Shown piece after piece: positions 45,215 to 54,586 of a stretch of DNA of 64,000 nucleotides (position 1 is the first letter of the stretch; each line of letters begins with the position of its first letter). Below the pieces are notes generated by a model. That model saw only the letters and a program-made list of their open reading frames with translations, was not told the DNA's origin and made no database searches. The position numbers and the translations under genes are program-made. The stretch comes from Desulfoscipio gibsoniae DSM 7213 (GTDB lineage Bacteria > Bacillota > Desulfotomaculia > Desulfotomaculales > Desulfallaceae). Where the stretch lies: NCBI RefSeq assembly GCF_000233715.2, contig NC_021184.1, positions 2,504,001 to 2,568,000 on the forward strand. The letters run 5' to 3'.

Positions 45215-47158
45215 TTGTATTTGGCACGGGAGGTGAACATTTTTAACACAACCGAGTTACTTGAAAAAATCCACCCTTTTAATGAACTGCCCGGCAGCCT
45301 GCTGGGGGATGTTGTAAAGCAGGTACGGGTGAAGACCTTTCCTAAAGGCGCATATATCTTCCGTCAAGGGGAGGCCGGACGCGGTTATCTTTATTTTATT
45401 AGTCGCGGTTCGGCGGAAGTGTTGGTAGAAAACGAGAAAGGTACTGTTTCCGTTGTCAGCCACCGGCATGAACAGGACTTTTTCGGTGAAACCGTTTTCA
45501 TGACTGAAAAAAATTATCCGGGATCGGTACGAGCCAGGGAAGAAATGACTTGCGTGCTGGTTCCCAATACGGTTTTTGAACATCTTATAGATAAACAACC
45601 AGGCTTTGCGAAGCACTTTATCAAGGTTACCACCAACCGGATGCGGAGCCTTTATGAAGAACTGGTGGAAGGGCAATCGGCCGATACGGAACTTTTTACG
45701 GAAACACCGGTTTTCAGACGGCGCCTGGGCGAGATAATGGTTTCTCCGGTCATAACCTGCAAAGCAGATGAAACGGTCCATTCTGTAGCCCAAACGATGA
45801 AAGACCATGGTATTAGTTCGGTCATTATTGTTGACGGGGATAACCGGCCCATCGGTTTGCTTACAGAACGGGACCTGGTTCGCCGGGTGCTAGTGCAAGG
45901 AGCGGACTACCGTCCTGATTTACCGGCCCGGAAAGCCATGAACCCCAAGTTGGTCGTGGTGACGGTGAATGATTTCTTCTACGAGGCCCTGCTGGTCCTG
46001 GTAAAAAACCAGGCTACCCATCTGGTGGTAATGGATGAGGATAAACTGGTGGGGATTATCTCCCTAAGACACATGATTAAAACCCGCAGCACCGGTACGC
46101 TCTGGCTGTCAGACAAAGTGCGGGAACTCTCCTCCAAAAAAGACCTACCCTCTGCCGGACAGGAAATAGATAGCTTTTTAAACGGTCTGGTGGCGGAAAA
46201 AGCTTCGATTAACGAAATCTTTGAAATTATGGCCAATATACATGACCGGCTTACCCGTCGTATCCTTAAGCTCTGCGAGGAGGAAATGATACGGGAAGGC
46301 TATGGTCCCCCGCCTGTCGACTACTGCTGGTTTGAAATGGGGAGTTCGGGCCGCAAGGAACAGGCGCTGCGCACGGATCAGGATAACGGCATTATTTATG
46401 AGACCGTGCCGCCGGAATACAGCGATTTAGCTATGACCTACTTCTTACGGCTAGGTAACAAAGTTGTGGATTGGCTGGCTTTGAGCGGCTTTAAACGGTG
46501 TAAGGGAAACGTTATGGCCAACAACCCTGATTGGTGTATGGCGCTGGACAAGTGGGAAGAATTGGTCGAAGCCTGGACCCGTCGGGGGAGACCGGAAGAC
46601 ATCCGGAAGCTGACTATTTTTCTTGACTTCCGAGGAATTTACGGAAAGCTCTCCCTGGCCGCCAGACTGCGGGAGCACGCCATGCGTACCGTGGGCCCGT
46701 CCAAATATATTATAAACCTGCTAATTGAAGACGGGACCGGTTACCGGGTCCCACTTAACCTATGGGGTGGGTTTATGACGGAAAAATCGGGACCAAACCG
46801 GGGCGGAATAAATTTAAAGAACTCTGCCTGTATCCATCTCGTCAATTGCTTGCGCATTTTTTCCTTAAGATATGATATTCGTGAAACACCTACACTGGCC
46901 AGGCTGGCCGCCTTGGTGCAACTGGACATAATACCTCAGGGGGACGGGGAGTATTTTGAAGCGGCTTATCAAACCTTGATGCACCTGCGACTGCTGGAAA
47001 ACCTGAAAAAAGTAAAGGAAAACAAAGCGCCGGACAACTTTATTGATCCGCGCCGGCTGAGCAAGCGCGAGCAGGGAATGCTTAAAGATGCATTCCAGGC
47101 CATAACCCGTCTGCAAAAAATCACCTCCACCTATCTCGGATGGCCATTGCTGCGCTAA
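45215..47158 (+). CDS. cNMP-binding / CBS / DUF294 nucleotidyltransferase-like protein
   Basis: Up to 647 residues; the start may be TTG 45215 or GTG 45233 (MNIFNTTELLEKI). Cyclic-nucleotide-binding fold at about 10-140 (FRQGEAGRGYLYFISRGSAEVL), two CBS domains at about 175-300 (VSPVITCKADETVHSVAQTM), the DUF294 nucleotidyltransferase-like domain (GSSGRKEQALRTDQDNGIIY) and its C-terminal helical part. Such proteins sense adenyl nucleotides and may regulate transport. The exonuclease gene follows 23 bp later. Confidence 0.9.
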   Translation: MYLAREVNIFNTTELLEKIHPFNELPGSLLGDVVKQVRVKTFPKGAYIFRQGEAGRGYLYFISRGSAEVLVENEKGTVSVVSHRHEQDFFGETVFMTEKNYPGSVRAREEMTCVLVPNTVFEHLIDKQPGFAKHFIKVTTNRMRSLYEELVEGQSADTELFTETPVFRRRLGEIMVSPVITCKADETVHSVAQTMKDHGISSVIIVDGDNRPIGLLTERDLVRRVLVQGADYRPDLPARKAMNPKLVVVTVNDFFYEALLVLVKNQATHLVVMDEDKLVGIISLRHMIKTRSTGTLWLSDKVRELSSKKDLPSAGQEIDSFLNGLVAEKASINEIFEIMANIHDRLTRRILKLCEEEMIREGYGPPPVDYCWFEMGSSGRKEQALRTDQDNGIIYETVPPEYSDLAMTYFLRLGNKVVDWLALSGFKRCKGNVMANNPDWCMALDKWEELVEAWTRRGRPEDIRKLTIFLDFRGIYGKLSLAARLREHAMRTVGPSKYIINLLIEDGTGYRVPLNLWGGFMTEKSGPNRGGINLKNSACIHLVNCLRIFSLRYDIRETPTLARLAALVQLDIIPQGDGEYFEAAYQTLMHLRLLENLKKVKENKAPDNFIDPRRLSKREQGMLKDAFQAITRLQKITSTYLGWPLLR

Positions 47159-47181
47159 TATATCAAAAGGAGGTATATACT

Positions 47182-47913
47182 TTGTTCTTTCAACTGGTTG
47201 AAACCGGGAAAAAAAACACCTGCGGGAAGACACCCGAACTGGATAAGGAACTGTCACTCTACATAAAAAAACTTGCCAGCCGGGGTAAAATTAGGATTCC
47301 CAAACGGCTCAATTTAAGAGAGATTGACTTCGCTGTGATTGATCTGGAAACCACCGGCTTTTACCCGTCAGGCGGGGATGAAATTATTTCCATCGGGGCC
47401 GTGCTTATCCGAGGTGGCAGGATTTACCGGAGATTATCCTTTAACCGGCTGGTCAACCCATACCGGAACATTCCCGAAGAAGTAATACGGCTGACAGGGA
47501 TTAGTCCAAACCAGGTTAGCAAAGCCTGTTCAATTTACAAGGTAATGCCCGATTTTTTAAGCTTTATTGACGGGAACGTGCTCATAGGTCATATGATTAA
47601 CTTTGATCTCAGTTTCTTAAACCGCAAACTGAAGTTATGCCGGACTAAGATTTATAACAAATCGCTTGACACGGCAAACCTGGCCAAAGCACTTCTCCCC
47701 ACCCTTAGTGATTATTCACTTGATGGCCTGCTGACCCGTTTCAATATCGGGAACGAGGGCAGGCACACCGCGCTGGGAGACGCATTATTAACGGCCCAAC
47801 TTTTCCTGGCTTTGCTCGAACTGGGCTTTGAAAAAAATACCGCCAGGTGGTGCGACCTGGACAACTGCTTAAAGCTTAGTGAACAATCAGAATTCATTCA
47901 ATTCGGCATCTGA
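47182..47913 (+). CDS. DnaQ-like 3'-5' exonuclease
   Basis: 243 residues from TTG 47182 behind AGGAGG. DEDDh exonuclease motifs: Exo I FAVIDLETTGFYPSGGDEII, Exo II LIGHMINFDLSFL, Exo III RHTALGDALLTAQL. It probably forms an operon with the preceding CBS-DUF294 gene, a pairing seen in other bacteria, often beside an acetate/sodium symporter that is absent here. The substrate, RNA or DNA, is not set by sequence. Confidence 0.9.
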   Translation: MFFQLVETGKKNTCGKTPELDKELSLYIKKLASRGKIRIPKRLNLREIDFAVIDLETTGFYPSGGDEIISIGAVLIRGGRIYRRLSFNRLVNPYRNIPEEVIRLTGISPNQVSKACSIYKVMPDFLSFIDGNVLIGHMINFDLSFLNRKLKLCRTKIYNKSLDTANLAKALLPTLSDYSLDGLLTRFNIGNEGRHTALGDALLTAQLFLALLELGFEKNTARWCDLDNCLKLSEQSEFIQFGI

Positions 47914-48065
47914 AAACCTGCTCTTGCCCATCGCCTGAGGGCTGGCTGTGAAACTTCTAAGTCTCTAGCCATTTCAACAATACGATATTGAACAGAGATT
48001 GGCCAAAACCTATGCTAAATGGTTTTGTTAAGATGAAAATATAGGAATAGAAAGGATGAATTGTT

Positions 48066-48872
48066 TTGAGGGTTAAATTGATACCTGTCGCCAGCATTTC
48101 CAACCCAGATGTATTGATTGATACGATAGCGGTTGTATTTGACGTATTGCGGGCTACCAGCACAATTGTAACAGCGCTGGCCTCGGGTTACCAGCGGGTT
48201 TACCCGGTAGCCGAAGCCGATGCAGCGTTGGCTCTGGCCCGAAATCACGGCTTCACGCTGGCTGGTGAACGAGGTGGCGAAACAATAGCCGGTTTCCCCT
48301 ACGGCAATTCACCATTGGAGTTTATCAACGGGCCGGAAACAGATAGCCGGCTGACGGAAAACGGTGAAAGATCAAAATCCAGCAATAACACATTAAATAT
48401 TAGCGATGTGTTGGTACTTACAACCTCAAACGGTACTGGAGCCATACGCTGGGCGGCGTCTGCCAATAAGGTGATCACCGGCTCACTGCTAAATGCCCGG
48501 GCTGCAGCTCGAACAGTCTTGCGGGAAAAGCGTGATATAAGTCTTGTATGTGCGGGTACAGCAGGGTGCTTTTCACTGGAGGACACGCTGGGAGCCGGTT
48601 TTGTTTTAATGGAGGTAATAAAACAGCTCAATCAGGCAACCGGTAGGCAGCCTGCAGCAAGTGTGGATATGGATGACCTGGCAGCGGCGGCATACGGGTT
48701 GGCCCGTTATTACCACAACGACCCGCTTTCCGGGCTGCGTGCCGGGCAGCACGGTCAAAAATTGCTGCGCCTGAGTCATGAAGAAGACCTGCGCTGGTGT
48801 GCCCAATTAAACCGTTTTGACATAGCTCCTGTATTTACGGGGAAGTATATTGCCATTAACAACGCCACTTAA
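48066..48872 (+). CDS. comB: ComB, 2-phosphosulfolactate phosphatase
   Basis: 268 residues from TTG 48066 (AAAGGATGA upstream). Seen: VVFDVLRATSTIVTALASG, AGERGGETIAGFPYGNSPLEF, TTSNGTGAIRWA and the late SVDMDDLAAAAYGLARYY. The Mg-dependent enzyme removes phosphate from 2-phosphosulfolactate; in sporulating Firmicutes sulfolactate is made in the mother cell/spore. Monocistronic. Confidence 0.88.
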   Translation: MRVKLIPVASISNPDVLIDTIAVVFDVLRATSTIVTALASGYQRVYPVAEADAALALARNHGFTLAGERGGETIAGFPYGNSPLEFINGPETDSRLTENGERSKSSNNTLNISDVLVLTTSNGTGAIRWAASANKVITGSLLNARAAARTVLREKRDISLVCAGTAGCFSLEDTLGAGFVLMEVIKQLNQATGRQPAASVDMDDLAAAAYGLARYYHNDPLSGLRAGQHGQKLLRLSHEEDLRWCAQLNRFDIAPVFTGKYIAINNAT

Positions 48873-48960
48873 AGTAATAACGACCATCCCCTGCAGCATC
48901 ATATCAACAATTATTTCAACAGTCATGAATAATTCTTACGTCTTACTATAGCAAGGTAGA

Positions 48961-50067
48961 TTATCCATTGCTTCTGGTGCTGCCGGTACCCGTTAATATT
49001 TCTTTTACTAAACATTGGTTACCCAGGAAGTCAGCAAAGGAAAGTTTTATAAACTGCACGTTACTAGTTAAAGCGAGGTAATTATATTTCAAGGTTTTTG
49101 ATTTAGTATTGTTAATAACTATTACTTGCTGCCCACGGGACAAACTTTTTTTAAACAAAGCCTTGAAATGCACATCAGCATCGGGGAAAGAGTAGCCAAC
49201 AAATAATACTTTTTTGCAAGACCTGATTTCCCGCATAGCTTCACTAAGAATTTGCGAGATAACAAGGTGGGATATTTTCTTGATATGTGACGGTGGTATA
49301 ATCAATGTTTCAAATTCCGAGGCGTCAATAGGACAATAATATTTAGCAGAACTACCGGGGTCTTCACCATTATGCTCCTCAAATAAGTCTATCTTGGTGT
49401 CCCGGGGGGTAAGTAAAACCTGTTTACAGCAATGGCAATATTTCCAGTTTAAACTGCCATGCCCCTTCATTATTTTGACAGCCTCTGGTTTTGGGTAACG
49501 GTGCATCTGTTTTTTTTCGGTAAGATCATAATTCATCAGGTGAATGCAATAATCTACATAACCCGGGCCGGGATGTATATTGCTAAATGCATCTTCCAGC
49601 AAAGTGTCATAGTTCAGGGTAAGTATTGCTATATTAGGATTATACCGACATACAGCTTCCCAGAAGGAACGATATGTTTTCCCCTGCTGGTTTGATTTGA
49701 CGCTGATAACGTAATGGATAAGTTTTATTAGTCCTTCTTTTATGGCGCGAATGCGTGCATTGGGATATTGAGCATTCAGGTGTTCGTCCTGGCTAATAAA
49801 GTAATCCAAAAAGCCAAATACAGTTTCCAGCGTGGGGTAAATTCGGGCATTTACATCCCAGGCAAAGTTTTCTGCTATAAATTCCGTGACTGTTTGCCCG
49901 ATTTTTGACTTGCGTATATCCGGAAGTTCATCAGACATAATTAAAGGCAATATATCCGCCTGCAGGGGGGCACCATCAGCATAAGAGGCTCCGGCACCAA
50001 ATACAAAAACCACGTCCCGCCCAATGAAGTGCCCGGGATAATTAGAACTAGTTTTTGGTATGTACAT
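48961..50067 (-). CDS. SIR2-like domain protein, possible NAD-degrading defence effector
   Basis: 368 residues. SIR2_2-type core: VVFVFGAGASYADGAPL near residue 20, ILTLNYDTLLEDAF near 150, KGHGSLNWKY near 205, with a Cys cluster (CHCC, later YYCPID) forming a probable zinc finger, and VLFVGYSFPDADVHFK near 290. Such domains can hydrolyse NAD and appear in several anti-phage systems (for example ThsA, DSR), but also in other roles. No partner gene adjoins it. C-terminus continues past 300 without a recognised effector domain. Confidence 0.82.
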   Translation of the reverse strand: MYIPKTSSNYPGHFIGRDVVFVFGAGASYADGAPLQADILPLIMSDELPDIRKSKIGQTVTEFIAENFAWDVNARIYPTLETVFGFLDYFISQDEHLNAQYPNARIRAIKEGLIKLIHYVISVKSNQQGKTYRSFWEAVCRYNPNIAILTLNYDTLLEDAFSNIHPGPGYVDYCIHLMNYDLTEKKQMHRYPKPEAVKIMKGHGSLNWKYCHCCKQVLLTPRDTKIDLFEEHNGEDPGSSAKYYCPIDASEFETLIIPPSHIKKISHLVISQILSEAMREIRSCKKVLFVGYSFPDADVHFKALFKKSLSRGQQVIVINNTKSKTLKYNYLALTSNVQFIKLSFADFLGNQCLVKEILTGTGSTRSNG

Positions 50068-50335
50068 ATATGCATCACCTGTTATGCACCAGTGGTAATC
50101 GGAACGCTATACCGGTGCATTTTTATTTAGTGTACGAACTTAAAAAGAAACCACCAAGTCCTTTGCCGGTGGTTTTATAAATTAATTGTTTCAATTTTGG
50201 GTTTCATTTATACTAGCGCCAGCATAAACCGTTATCTTTATAAAAGATATTAAGAGCGAAATGGGTTAAGTCTCAATTATTTATTTTATAAATTGTTAAT
50301 TTTAGATAATTTCAAATAGCAAATTTAACCATTCT
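50068..50335. other. Intergenic region between SIR2-like gene and modC
   Basis: Two hairpins: ATGCACC...GGTGCAT (about 50094-50122, in the leader of the SIR2-like gene) and ACCACC...GGTGGT followed by TTTTA (about 50148-50176). The second could terminate plus-strand transcription. No gene seen. Confidence 0.5.
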
Positions 50336-51013
50336 TTAAATGTCCGCAGACAACTGCGCCACCGGTCCTGCGACAGGTACGCCCTTATTCAGAGTTAGTA
50401 TCCGATCCCCCAGAAAGCCTGCGTCCTCTTCATCATGAGAAACAAGGATGAAAGGGATTTGCCAGAGTGTGTGGATATCCTTAAGCTCCTGTCTGAGTTT
50501 AAGCTTAGATTTTTTATCCAGGGCGCTGAAAGGTTCATCCAGTAACAGCAGTTCTGGTTGTACTGTCAGGGCCCTCGCCAGAGCAACTCGCTGTTTCTCA
50601 CCGCCGGAAAGCTGGCTGGGGTAGCGGTCTACCAGATGGCCTACCCCGAAGGAGTTAAGCAACTCCAGGGGGTTAACCGGGGTTTCGGTCCGGTGGCGAC
50701 TCTTATGGTTTTTTAGACCATACATGACGTTTTGTTTGACGGTCATGTGAGGAAACAATGCGTAATCCTGAAAGAGATAGCCCACGTTCCTCAGTCGGGT
50801 AGGTATGTTAACTTTATCCACAGAAGAATAGAGGGTCCTGTCATTTAGTAAAATGACTCCGGATGATGGTTTGCGCAAGCCGGCCAAGCAATGCAAAAAT
50901 GTTGTCTTACCGGCTCCGGAGTGGCCCCAGAGCACCAGGATACGGTTGTCCAACTTCAATTCAAGTTCAAGGGTAAAGTGCCATAATTTTTTTGTAATCT
51001 TGACTTTAAGCAT
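50336..51013 (-). CDS. modC: ModC, molybdate-type ABC transporter ATPase
   Basis: 225 residues from ATG 51013 (frame open to 51052). Walker A GHSGAGKTTFLHCL, signature LSGGEKQRVALARAL, Walker B ELLLLDEPFSALD. It lacks the C-terminal TOBE/MOP regulatory domain found in longer ModC proteins. Last gene of modABC; overlaps nothing. Metal could be tungstate as well as molybdate. Confidence 0.92.
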   Translation of the reverse strand: MLKVKITKKLWHFTLELELKLDNRILVLWGHSGAGKTTFLHCLAGLRKPSSGVILLNDRTLYSSVDKVNIPTRLRNVGYLFQDYALFPHMTVKQNVMYGLKNHKSRHRTETPVNPLELLNSFGVGHLVDRYPSQLSGGEKQRVALARALTVQPELLLLDEPFSALDKKSKLKLRQELKDIHTLWQIPFILVSHDEEDAGFLGDRILTLNKGVPVAGPVAQLSADI

Positions 51014-51027
51014 TATACCACCGCATA

Positions 51028-51699
51028 TTAATATTTTTTTCTCTTGGCCCAACGGTTAACCCAATAAATAACCAGGAAGCTAAAAATGGTAATTATGGCC
51101 ACCAAGATACGGGCAGCGTCGGTATTGCCGGATTCCACGGCAAAGTAAATGGCCAGGGGAATGGTCTGGGTCTGGCCGGGTATATTGCCCGCCACCATCA
51201 GAGTGGCCCCAAACTCACCCATCGCCCGGGCAAAGGAAAGTACCAACCCGGCCAGTATGCCGGGCCAGGCCAGAGGGAGAGTGACGGTAAAAAAAATTTT
51301 AACTTCGCTGGCACCAAGAGTACGAGCGGCCTTTTCATAATTTACATTAACGCTCAGGAAAGCCGCCTTGGTACTTTGGTACATCAGAGGAAAGGACACG
51401 ACGGTAGAGGCAAGCACCGCCGCCCACCAGGTGAAAATAATGGAAAGCCCCAGATTGGCCAAGGTATGGCCCAGCAGGCCGTTTTTACCGATGATCATCA
51501 ACAAGCCGTAGCCAATGACCGAAGGAGGCAGCACCATTGGCAGGGTGATAGCCGCCTCCACCACATCTTTGCCGGGAAATTCCAGCCGTGAAAGCAACCT
51601 GGATAAGGGCAGGCCAGTTATTAGAACCACCAAGACTGAGATCAAGGCCACCTTGACAGAAAGTATAACCGGATACCAATCGGTTAGTTGAATAAACAT
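51028..51699 (-). CDS. modB: ModB, molybdate-type ABC transporter permease
   Basis: 223 residues with five to six membrane helices. The coupling motif region is AARTLGASEVKIFFTVTLPLAWPGI. Starts MFIQLTDWYPVILSVKVA. Lies between modA and modC with short gaps. Confidence 0.93.
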   Translation of the reverse strand: MFIQLTDWYPVILSVKVALISVLVVLITGLPLSRLLSRLEFPGKDVVEAAITLPMVLPPSVIGYGLLMIIGKNGLLGHTLANLGLSIIFTWWAAVLASTVVSFPLMYQSTKAAFLSVNVNYEKAARTLGASEVKIFFTVTLPLAWPGILAGLVLSFARAMGEFGATLMVAGNIPGQTQTIPLAIYFAVESGNTDAARILVAIITIFSFLVIYWVNRWAKRKKY

Positions 51700-51707
51700 T
51701 TTAACTG

Positions 51708-52499
51708 TTAATCATCCAATCTTTTGAAGCCGTATTTGATAAAAACTTTACTTGCCTCTTGGCCAGAAAGGAAATTGGCAAATGACTCTGTTTCCGCCTG
51801 ATGTTTAGTTTCCTTAATTATAGCCATAGGATATACAATGGGTTTATGTGAATCCTCCGGAGCCACCGTCACCACCTTGATATTCTTGCCCATCAGCGCA
51901 TCCGAGTGGTAAACCAAGCCTGCATCCACGTTTCCAGTTTCCACATAGGTCAAAACCTGGCGCACATCTTTAGCCAACACCAACTTGGATTGGATAGCAT
52001 CCCACAGGCCCATATTATCCAAAGCCTCCTGTGAATATTTTCCTGCAGGAACCGATTCCGGTGCACCTATGCTTATTTTAGCGACTTTATCTCCGGTAAG
52101 TTCGTCAAAGCCGGCCAGGGAGCTATCATTGCCGGTGATCAAGACTAAATCATTGCCCAGCAGGTCTTTTCTAGAGTCCTCAATAATAAGGCCCTTTTCA
52201 GCCAGGGCATCCATTTGAGATTTACCGGCGGAAATAAACAGATCCGCCGGTGCCCCCTCCTCGATCTGCTTCTGTAGGGTGCCCGAAGAGGCAAAATTAT
52301 AAGTGATAGTAACATTTGGATTTTCCCTGGTATATATCTCCTTGAGTTCCCTAGCGGCATCCTGAAGGCTGGCGGCGGCGGAAATAGTCAGGTTCACCGG
52401 CTCTGCTCCAGCATTAGGTTGTCCCTTATCAACCCCGCAACCGACCCCAGTAAATACAATAAGTACAATAAAACTCAATAAAAGTAATAATCTTCTCAT
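51708..52499 (-). CDS. modA: ModA, molybdate-binding lipoprotein
   Basis: 263 residues from ATG 52499 (AGGAGG upstream). Signal peptide and lipobox FTGVGC (Cys near residue 20). Binding-protein fold: ISAAASLQDAARELKEIY, FNFASSGTLQKQIEEGAPADLF and PAGKYSQEALDNMGLW contain the Ser and other oxyanion ligands. Captures molybdate or tungstate outside the membrane for ModBC. Confidence 0.94.
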   Translation of the reverse strand: MRRLLLLLSFIVLIVFTGVGCGVDKGQPNAGAEPVNLTISAAASLQDAARELKEIYTRENPNVTITYNFASSGTLQKQIEEGAPADLFISAGKSQMDALAEKGLIIEDSRKDLLGNDLVLITGNDSSLAGFDELTGDKVAKISIGAPESVPAGKYSQEALDNMGLWDAIQSKLVLAKDVRQVLTYVETGNVDAGLVYHSDALMGKNIKVVTVAPEDSHKPIVYPMAIIKETKHQAETESFANFLSGQEASKVFIKYGFKRLDD

Positions 52500-52535
52500 T
52501 GTTTTATTTCCTCCTTTGAGCACTACAAGTTTTAG

Positions 52536-52712
52536 TTATAAAAGAGCTTTTTCAAATGTTGATTCAACCTCTATACTTTGTGAACCGCAATACCTTTGTT
52601 TGAGAAGAGAAAACAACCTTTGCAGAACGAAATCAATAATAACTGAAAATATAACCAGAAAAGCCATCACTAAAAATACGTTAAATAATGGTATAATTAC
52701 AACACTCTGCAT
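52536..52712 (-). CDS. Small membrane protein upstream of modA
   Basis: 58 residues from ATG 52712, with GAGTGAGG upstream. One membrane helix (VFLVMAFLVIFSVIIDFVL) then a basic segment RLFSLLKQR and a polar tail. No family recognised; possibly part of the mod operon leader or an independent micro-protein. It stops 36 bp before modA. Confidence 0.45.
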   Translation of the reverse strand: MQSVVIIPLFNVFLVMAFLVIFSVIIDFVLQRLFSLLKQRYCGSQSIEVESTFEKALL

Positions 52713-53019
52713 TTACCTCACTCCGCTTTAAAATTATTTCTCAACTCAAATAACTACGTTTATGTAGAAAACTTTCCCCCTTCAGTTTTTTTTATTTAAT
52801 TCCTCCGAAGGGAAACAGAGTAAATTTAAATAAACGCAACTTAATATTAAATAAGCAACTAATAAATAAATAAACAAAAATGCTCTGATTTTTATCTTTA
52901 AAGCATTTAAGAATAAAGAGATAGCCATGCGAAACATTACTTAACATAACAAAACATTACTATGAAATAATCATAAATTAAGTTATAATAATTGTCAACA
53001 TACTAGGAGGGAATAAACT
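52713..53019. other. Divergent control region between mod genes and regulator
   Basis: AT-rich. AACATTAC occurs twice in direct repeat (about 52933-52940 and 52953-52960), a possible operator for the divergent regulator. TATAAT at 52984-52989 is a likely -10 for the 53020 gene, but the -35 is poor. Confidence 0.45.
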
Positions 53020-53991
53020 ATGAAGGCGGAAGAAATTTCTTTAACACCTCAAGAAGTAGCAGATATATTAAAAATCACTAAAAACACGGTCTATGAATTA
53101 ATTAAGCGGGGAGAGCTTCCGGCTTACCGGGTGGGCCGTAAAATCAGGGTTGATTTGCAGGATGTTGAAGCCTATAAGAGACATGGTAAAAATATCGAAA
53201 TAACCCCGGATCCAGGCATAGCTTCCTGCCGCACCCTACCTTTAAATCCGCGGGGCTACCGTCCAGAGGAAACAGTATCATACCAACAGGGACTAGTGAT
53301 TTGCGGCCAGGACGTGATCCTGGATATTCTAACCCGCCACCTTGAGCGACACCCAAATGGCGTTCATGCCTTTCGTCATTACGTGGGAAGCTTCACCGGC
53401 CTCTTGGCCCTATACCAGGGCAAAGCCCATATGGCAGCCATCCACCTATGGGACGGGGACACTGGTATATATAATATCCCTTTCGTACGCCGCCTTCTCC
53501 CCGGGATTCCAGCAATCATCGTACACCTGGCCTACCGGATGCAGGGATTTTACCTGGCAAAGGATAATCCTAAGAACATTAAAGAATGGAAAGACCTGAC
53601 CCGACCTGACGTTTGTTTCATCAACCGGGAAAAGGGCTGCGGCACCCGGGTTCTGCTGGACGAACAACTCCGCCGCCTGGGACTAGATAGACGGCTCATT
53701 ACGGGATACGAAAAAGAGGAGTTATCGCATCTGGGCGTGGCCAGCACCGTTGCCAGGGGAGAGGCTGACGTTGGCCTAGGTAACGAAAAAGCAGGCCTGC
53801 AGGTACGAGGACTTGAGTTTCTTCCCCTGCATAAGGAACGCTACGAACTGGTCATTAAAAAAGAAGACATGGAAAAACCTCATACGCATGCCGTAATCGA
53901 AATTCTCCAGTCCGAAGCGTTTAAAAAGGAGGTCCAAGGCTTAGGGGATTACGATTTAACCGAAACAGGCAGAATCGTTGCCGAAGTGTAA
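53020..53991 (+). CDS. HTH and substrate-binding-like molybdate/tungstate regulator
   Basis: 323 residues. N-terminal excisionase-type HTH (SLTPQEVADILKITKNTVYEL, YRVGRKIRVDLQDVEAY), then a periplasmic-binding-protein-like domain (about 80-320; FRHYVGSFTGLLALYQGKAH, NREKGCGTRVLLDEQLRR, ASTVARGEADVGLGNE). Proteins of this design sit beside ModABC-type transporters and probably bind the oxyanion or a molybdenum cofactor derivative to control them. Divergent from modABC; AGGAGG upstream. Confidence 0.88.
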   Translation: MKAEEISLTPQEVADILKITKNTVYELIKRGELPAYRVGRKIRVDLQDVEAYKRHGKNIEITPDPGIASCRTLPLNPRGYRPEETVSYQQGLVICGQDVILDILTRHLERHPNGVHAFRHYVGSFTGLLALYQGKAHMAAIHLWDGDTGIYNIPFVRRLLPGIPAIIVHLAYRMQGFYLAKDNPKNIKEWKDLTRPDVCFINREKGCGTRVLLDEQLRRLGLDRRLITGYEKEELSHLGVASTVARGEADVGLGNEKAGLQVRGLEFLPLHKERYELVIKKEDMEKPHTHAVIEILQSEAFKKEVQGLGDYDLTETGRIVAEV

Positions 53992-54183
53992 CAATCCCAT
54001 CAAAAGTGAACAACTTCCTCTTCGCTCGGGAAAGAGTTTACATGAGCGCAAGCACCCTTGATTGTTAAATGATATAGTTTCTCCCATAGTTCCGAAACTA
54101 ATGAATGTAACAATGCTTCCCTGGTTTATATTAAATGAAGAAGCGGTTTGCAAAGGCTGACATTGAGGGTGTAAATCAAAATA

Positions 54184-54219
54184 AAAAAACCAGCCGGATG
54201 CTTTACCCGTGCTGGTTTT
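54184..54219 (-). terminator. Terminator after tRNA-Val
   Basis: AAAACCAGC and GCTGGTTTTT form a stem directly past the 3' end of the tRNA; the minus-strand side ends in seven T. Confidence 0.7.
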
Positions 54220-54223
54220 TGCT

Positions 54224-54298
54224 TGGTGGGGCTAACTGGTTTCGAACCAGTGGCCTCTTGAATGTGAGTCAAGCGCTCTCCCGCTGAGCTATAGCCCC
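54224..54298 (-). tRNA. tRNA-Val (anticodon CAC)
   Basis: A 75-nt cloverleaf on the minus strand: acceptor GGGGCTA/TAGCCCC, D arm GCTC/GAGC, anticodon stem CTTGA/TCAAG with loop CTCACAT (anticodon CAC, Val), T arm ACTGG-TTCGAAA-CCAGT. CCA is encoded. Reads codon GTG. Confidence 0.95.
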
Positions 54299-54586
54299 AT
54301 TTGCTGACAAAAGAAAGTATACCACACTTCATGAGCATATGCAATATAAAAAGTAAAAAAAGCTTCAGCATTATTAAATGTGACACATTAAATTTTTGCC
54401 CATAATTAGTTATTAATCCTTATGACATAATAACGCTGAACTACAATCCCTTTACCTCACTTTCATTACCTTAGTAATAATATCCCACTGCACTCACCGC
54501 AGCAAAATCCGTTGCATTATCTGCAGTATATAGTAATATAAACTTAATTGCGGTAAAATATTAACCTCATGAAGGAGTGATTTTTC

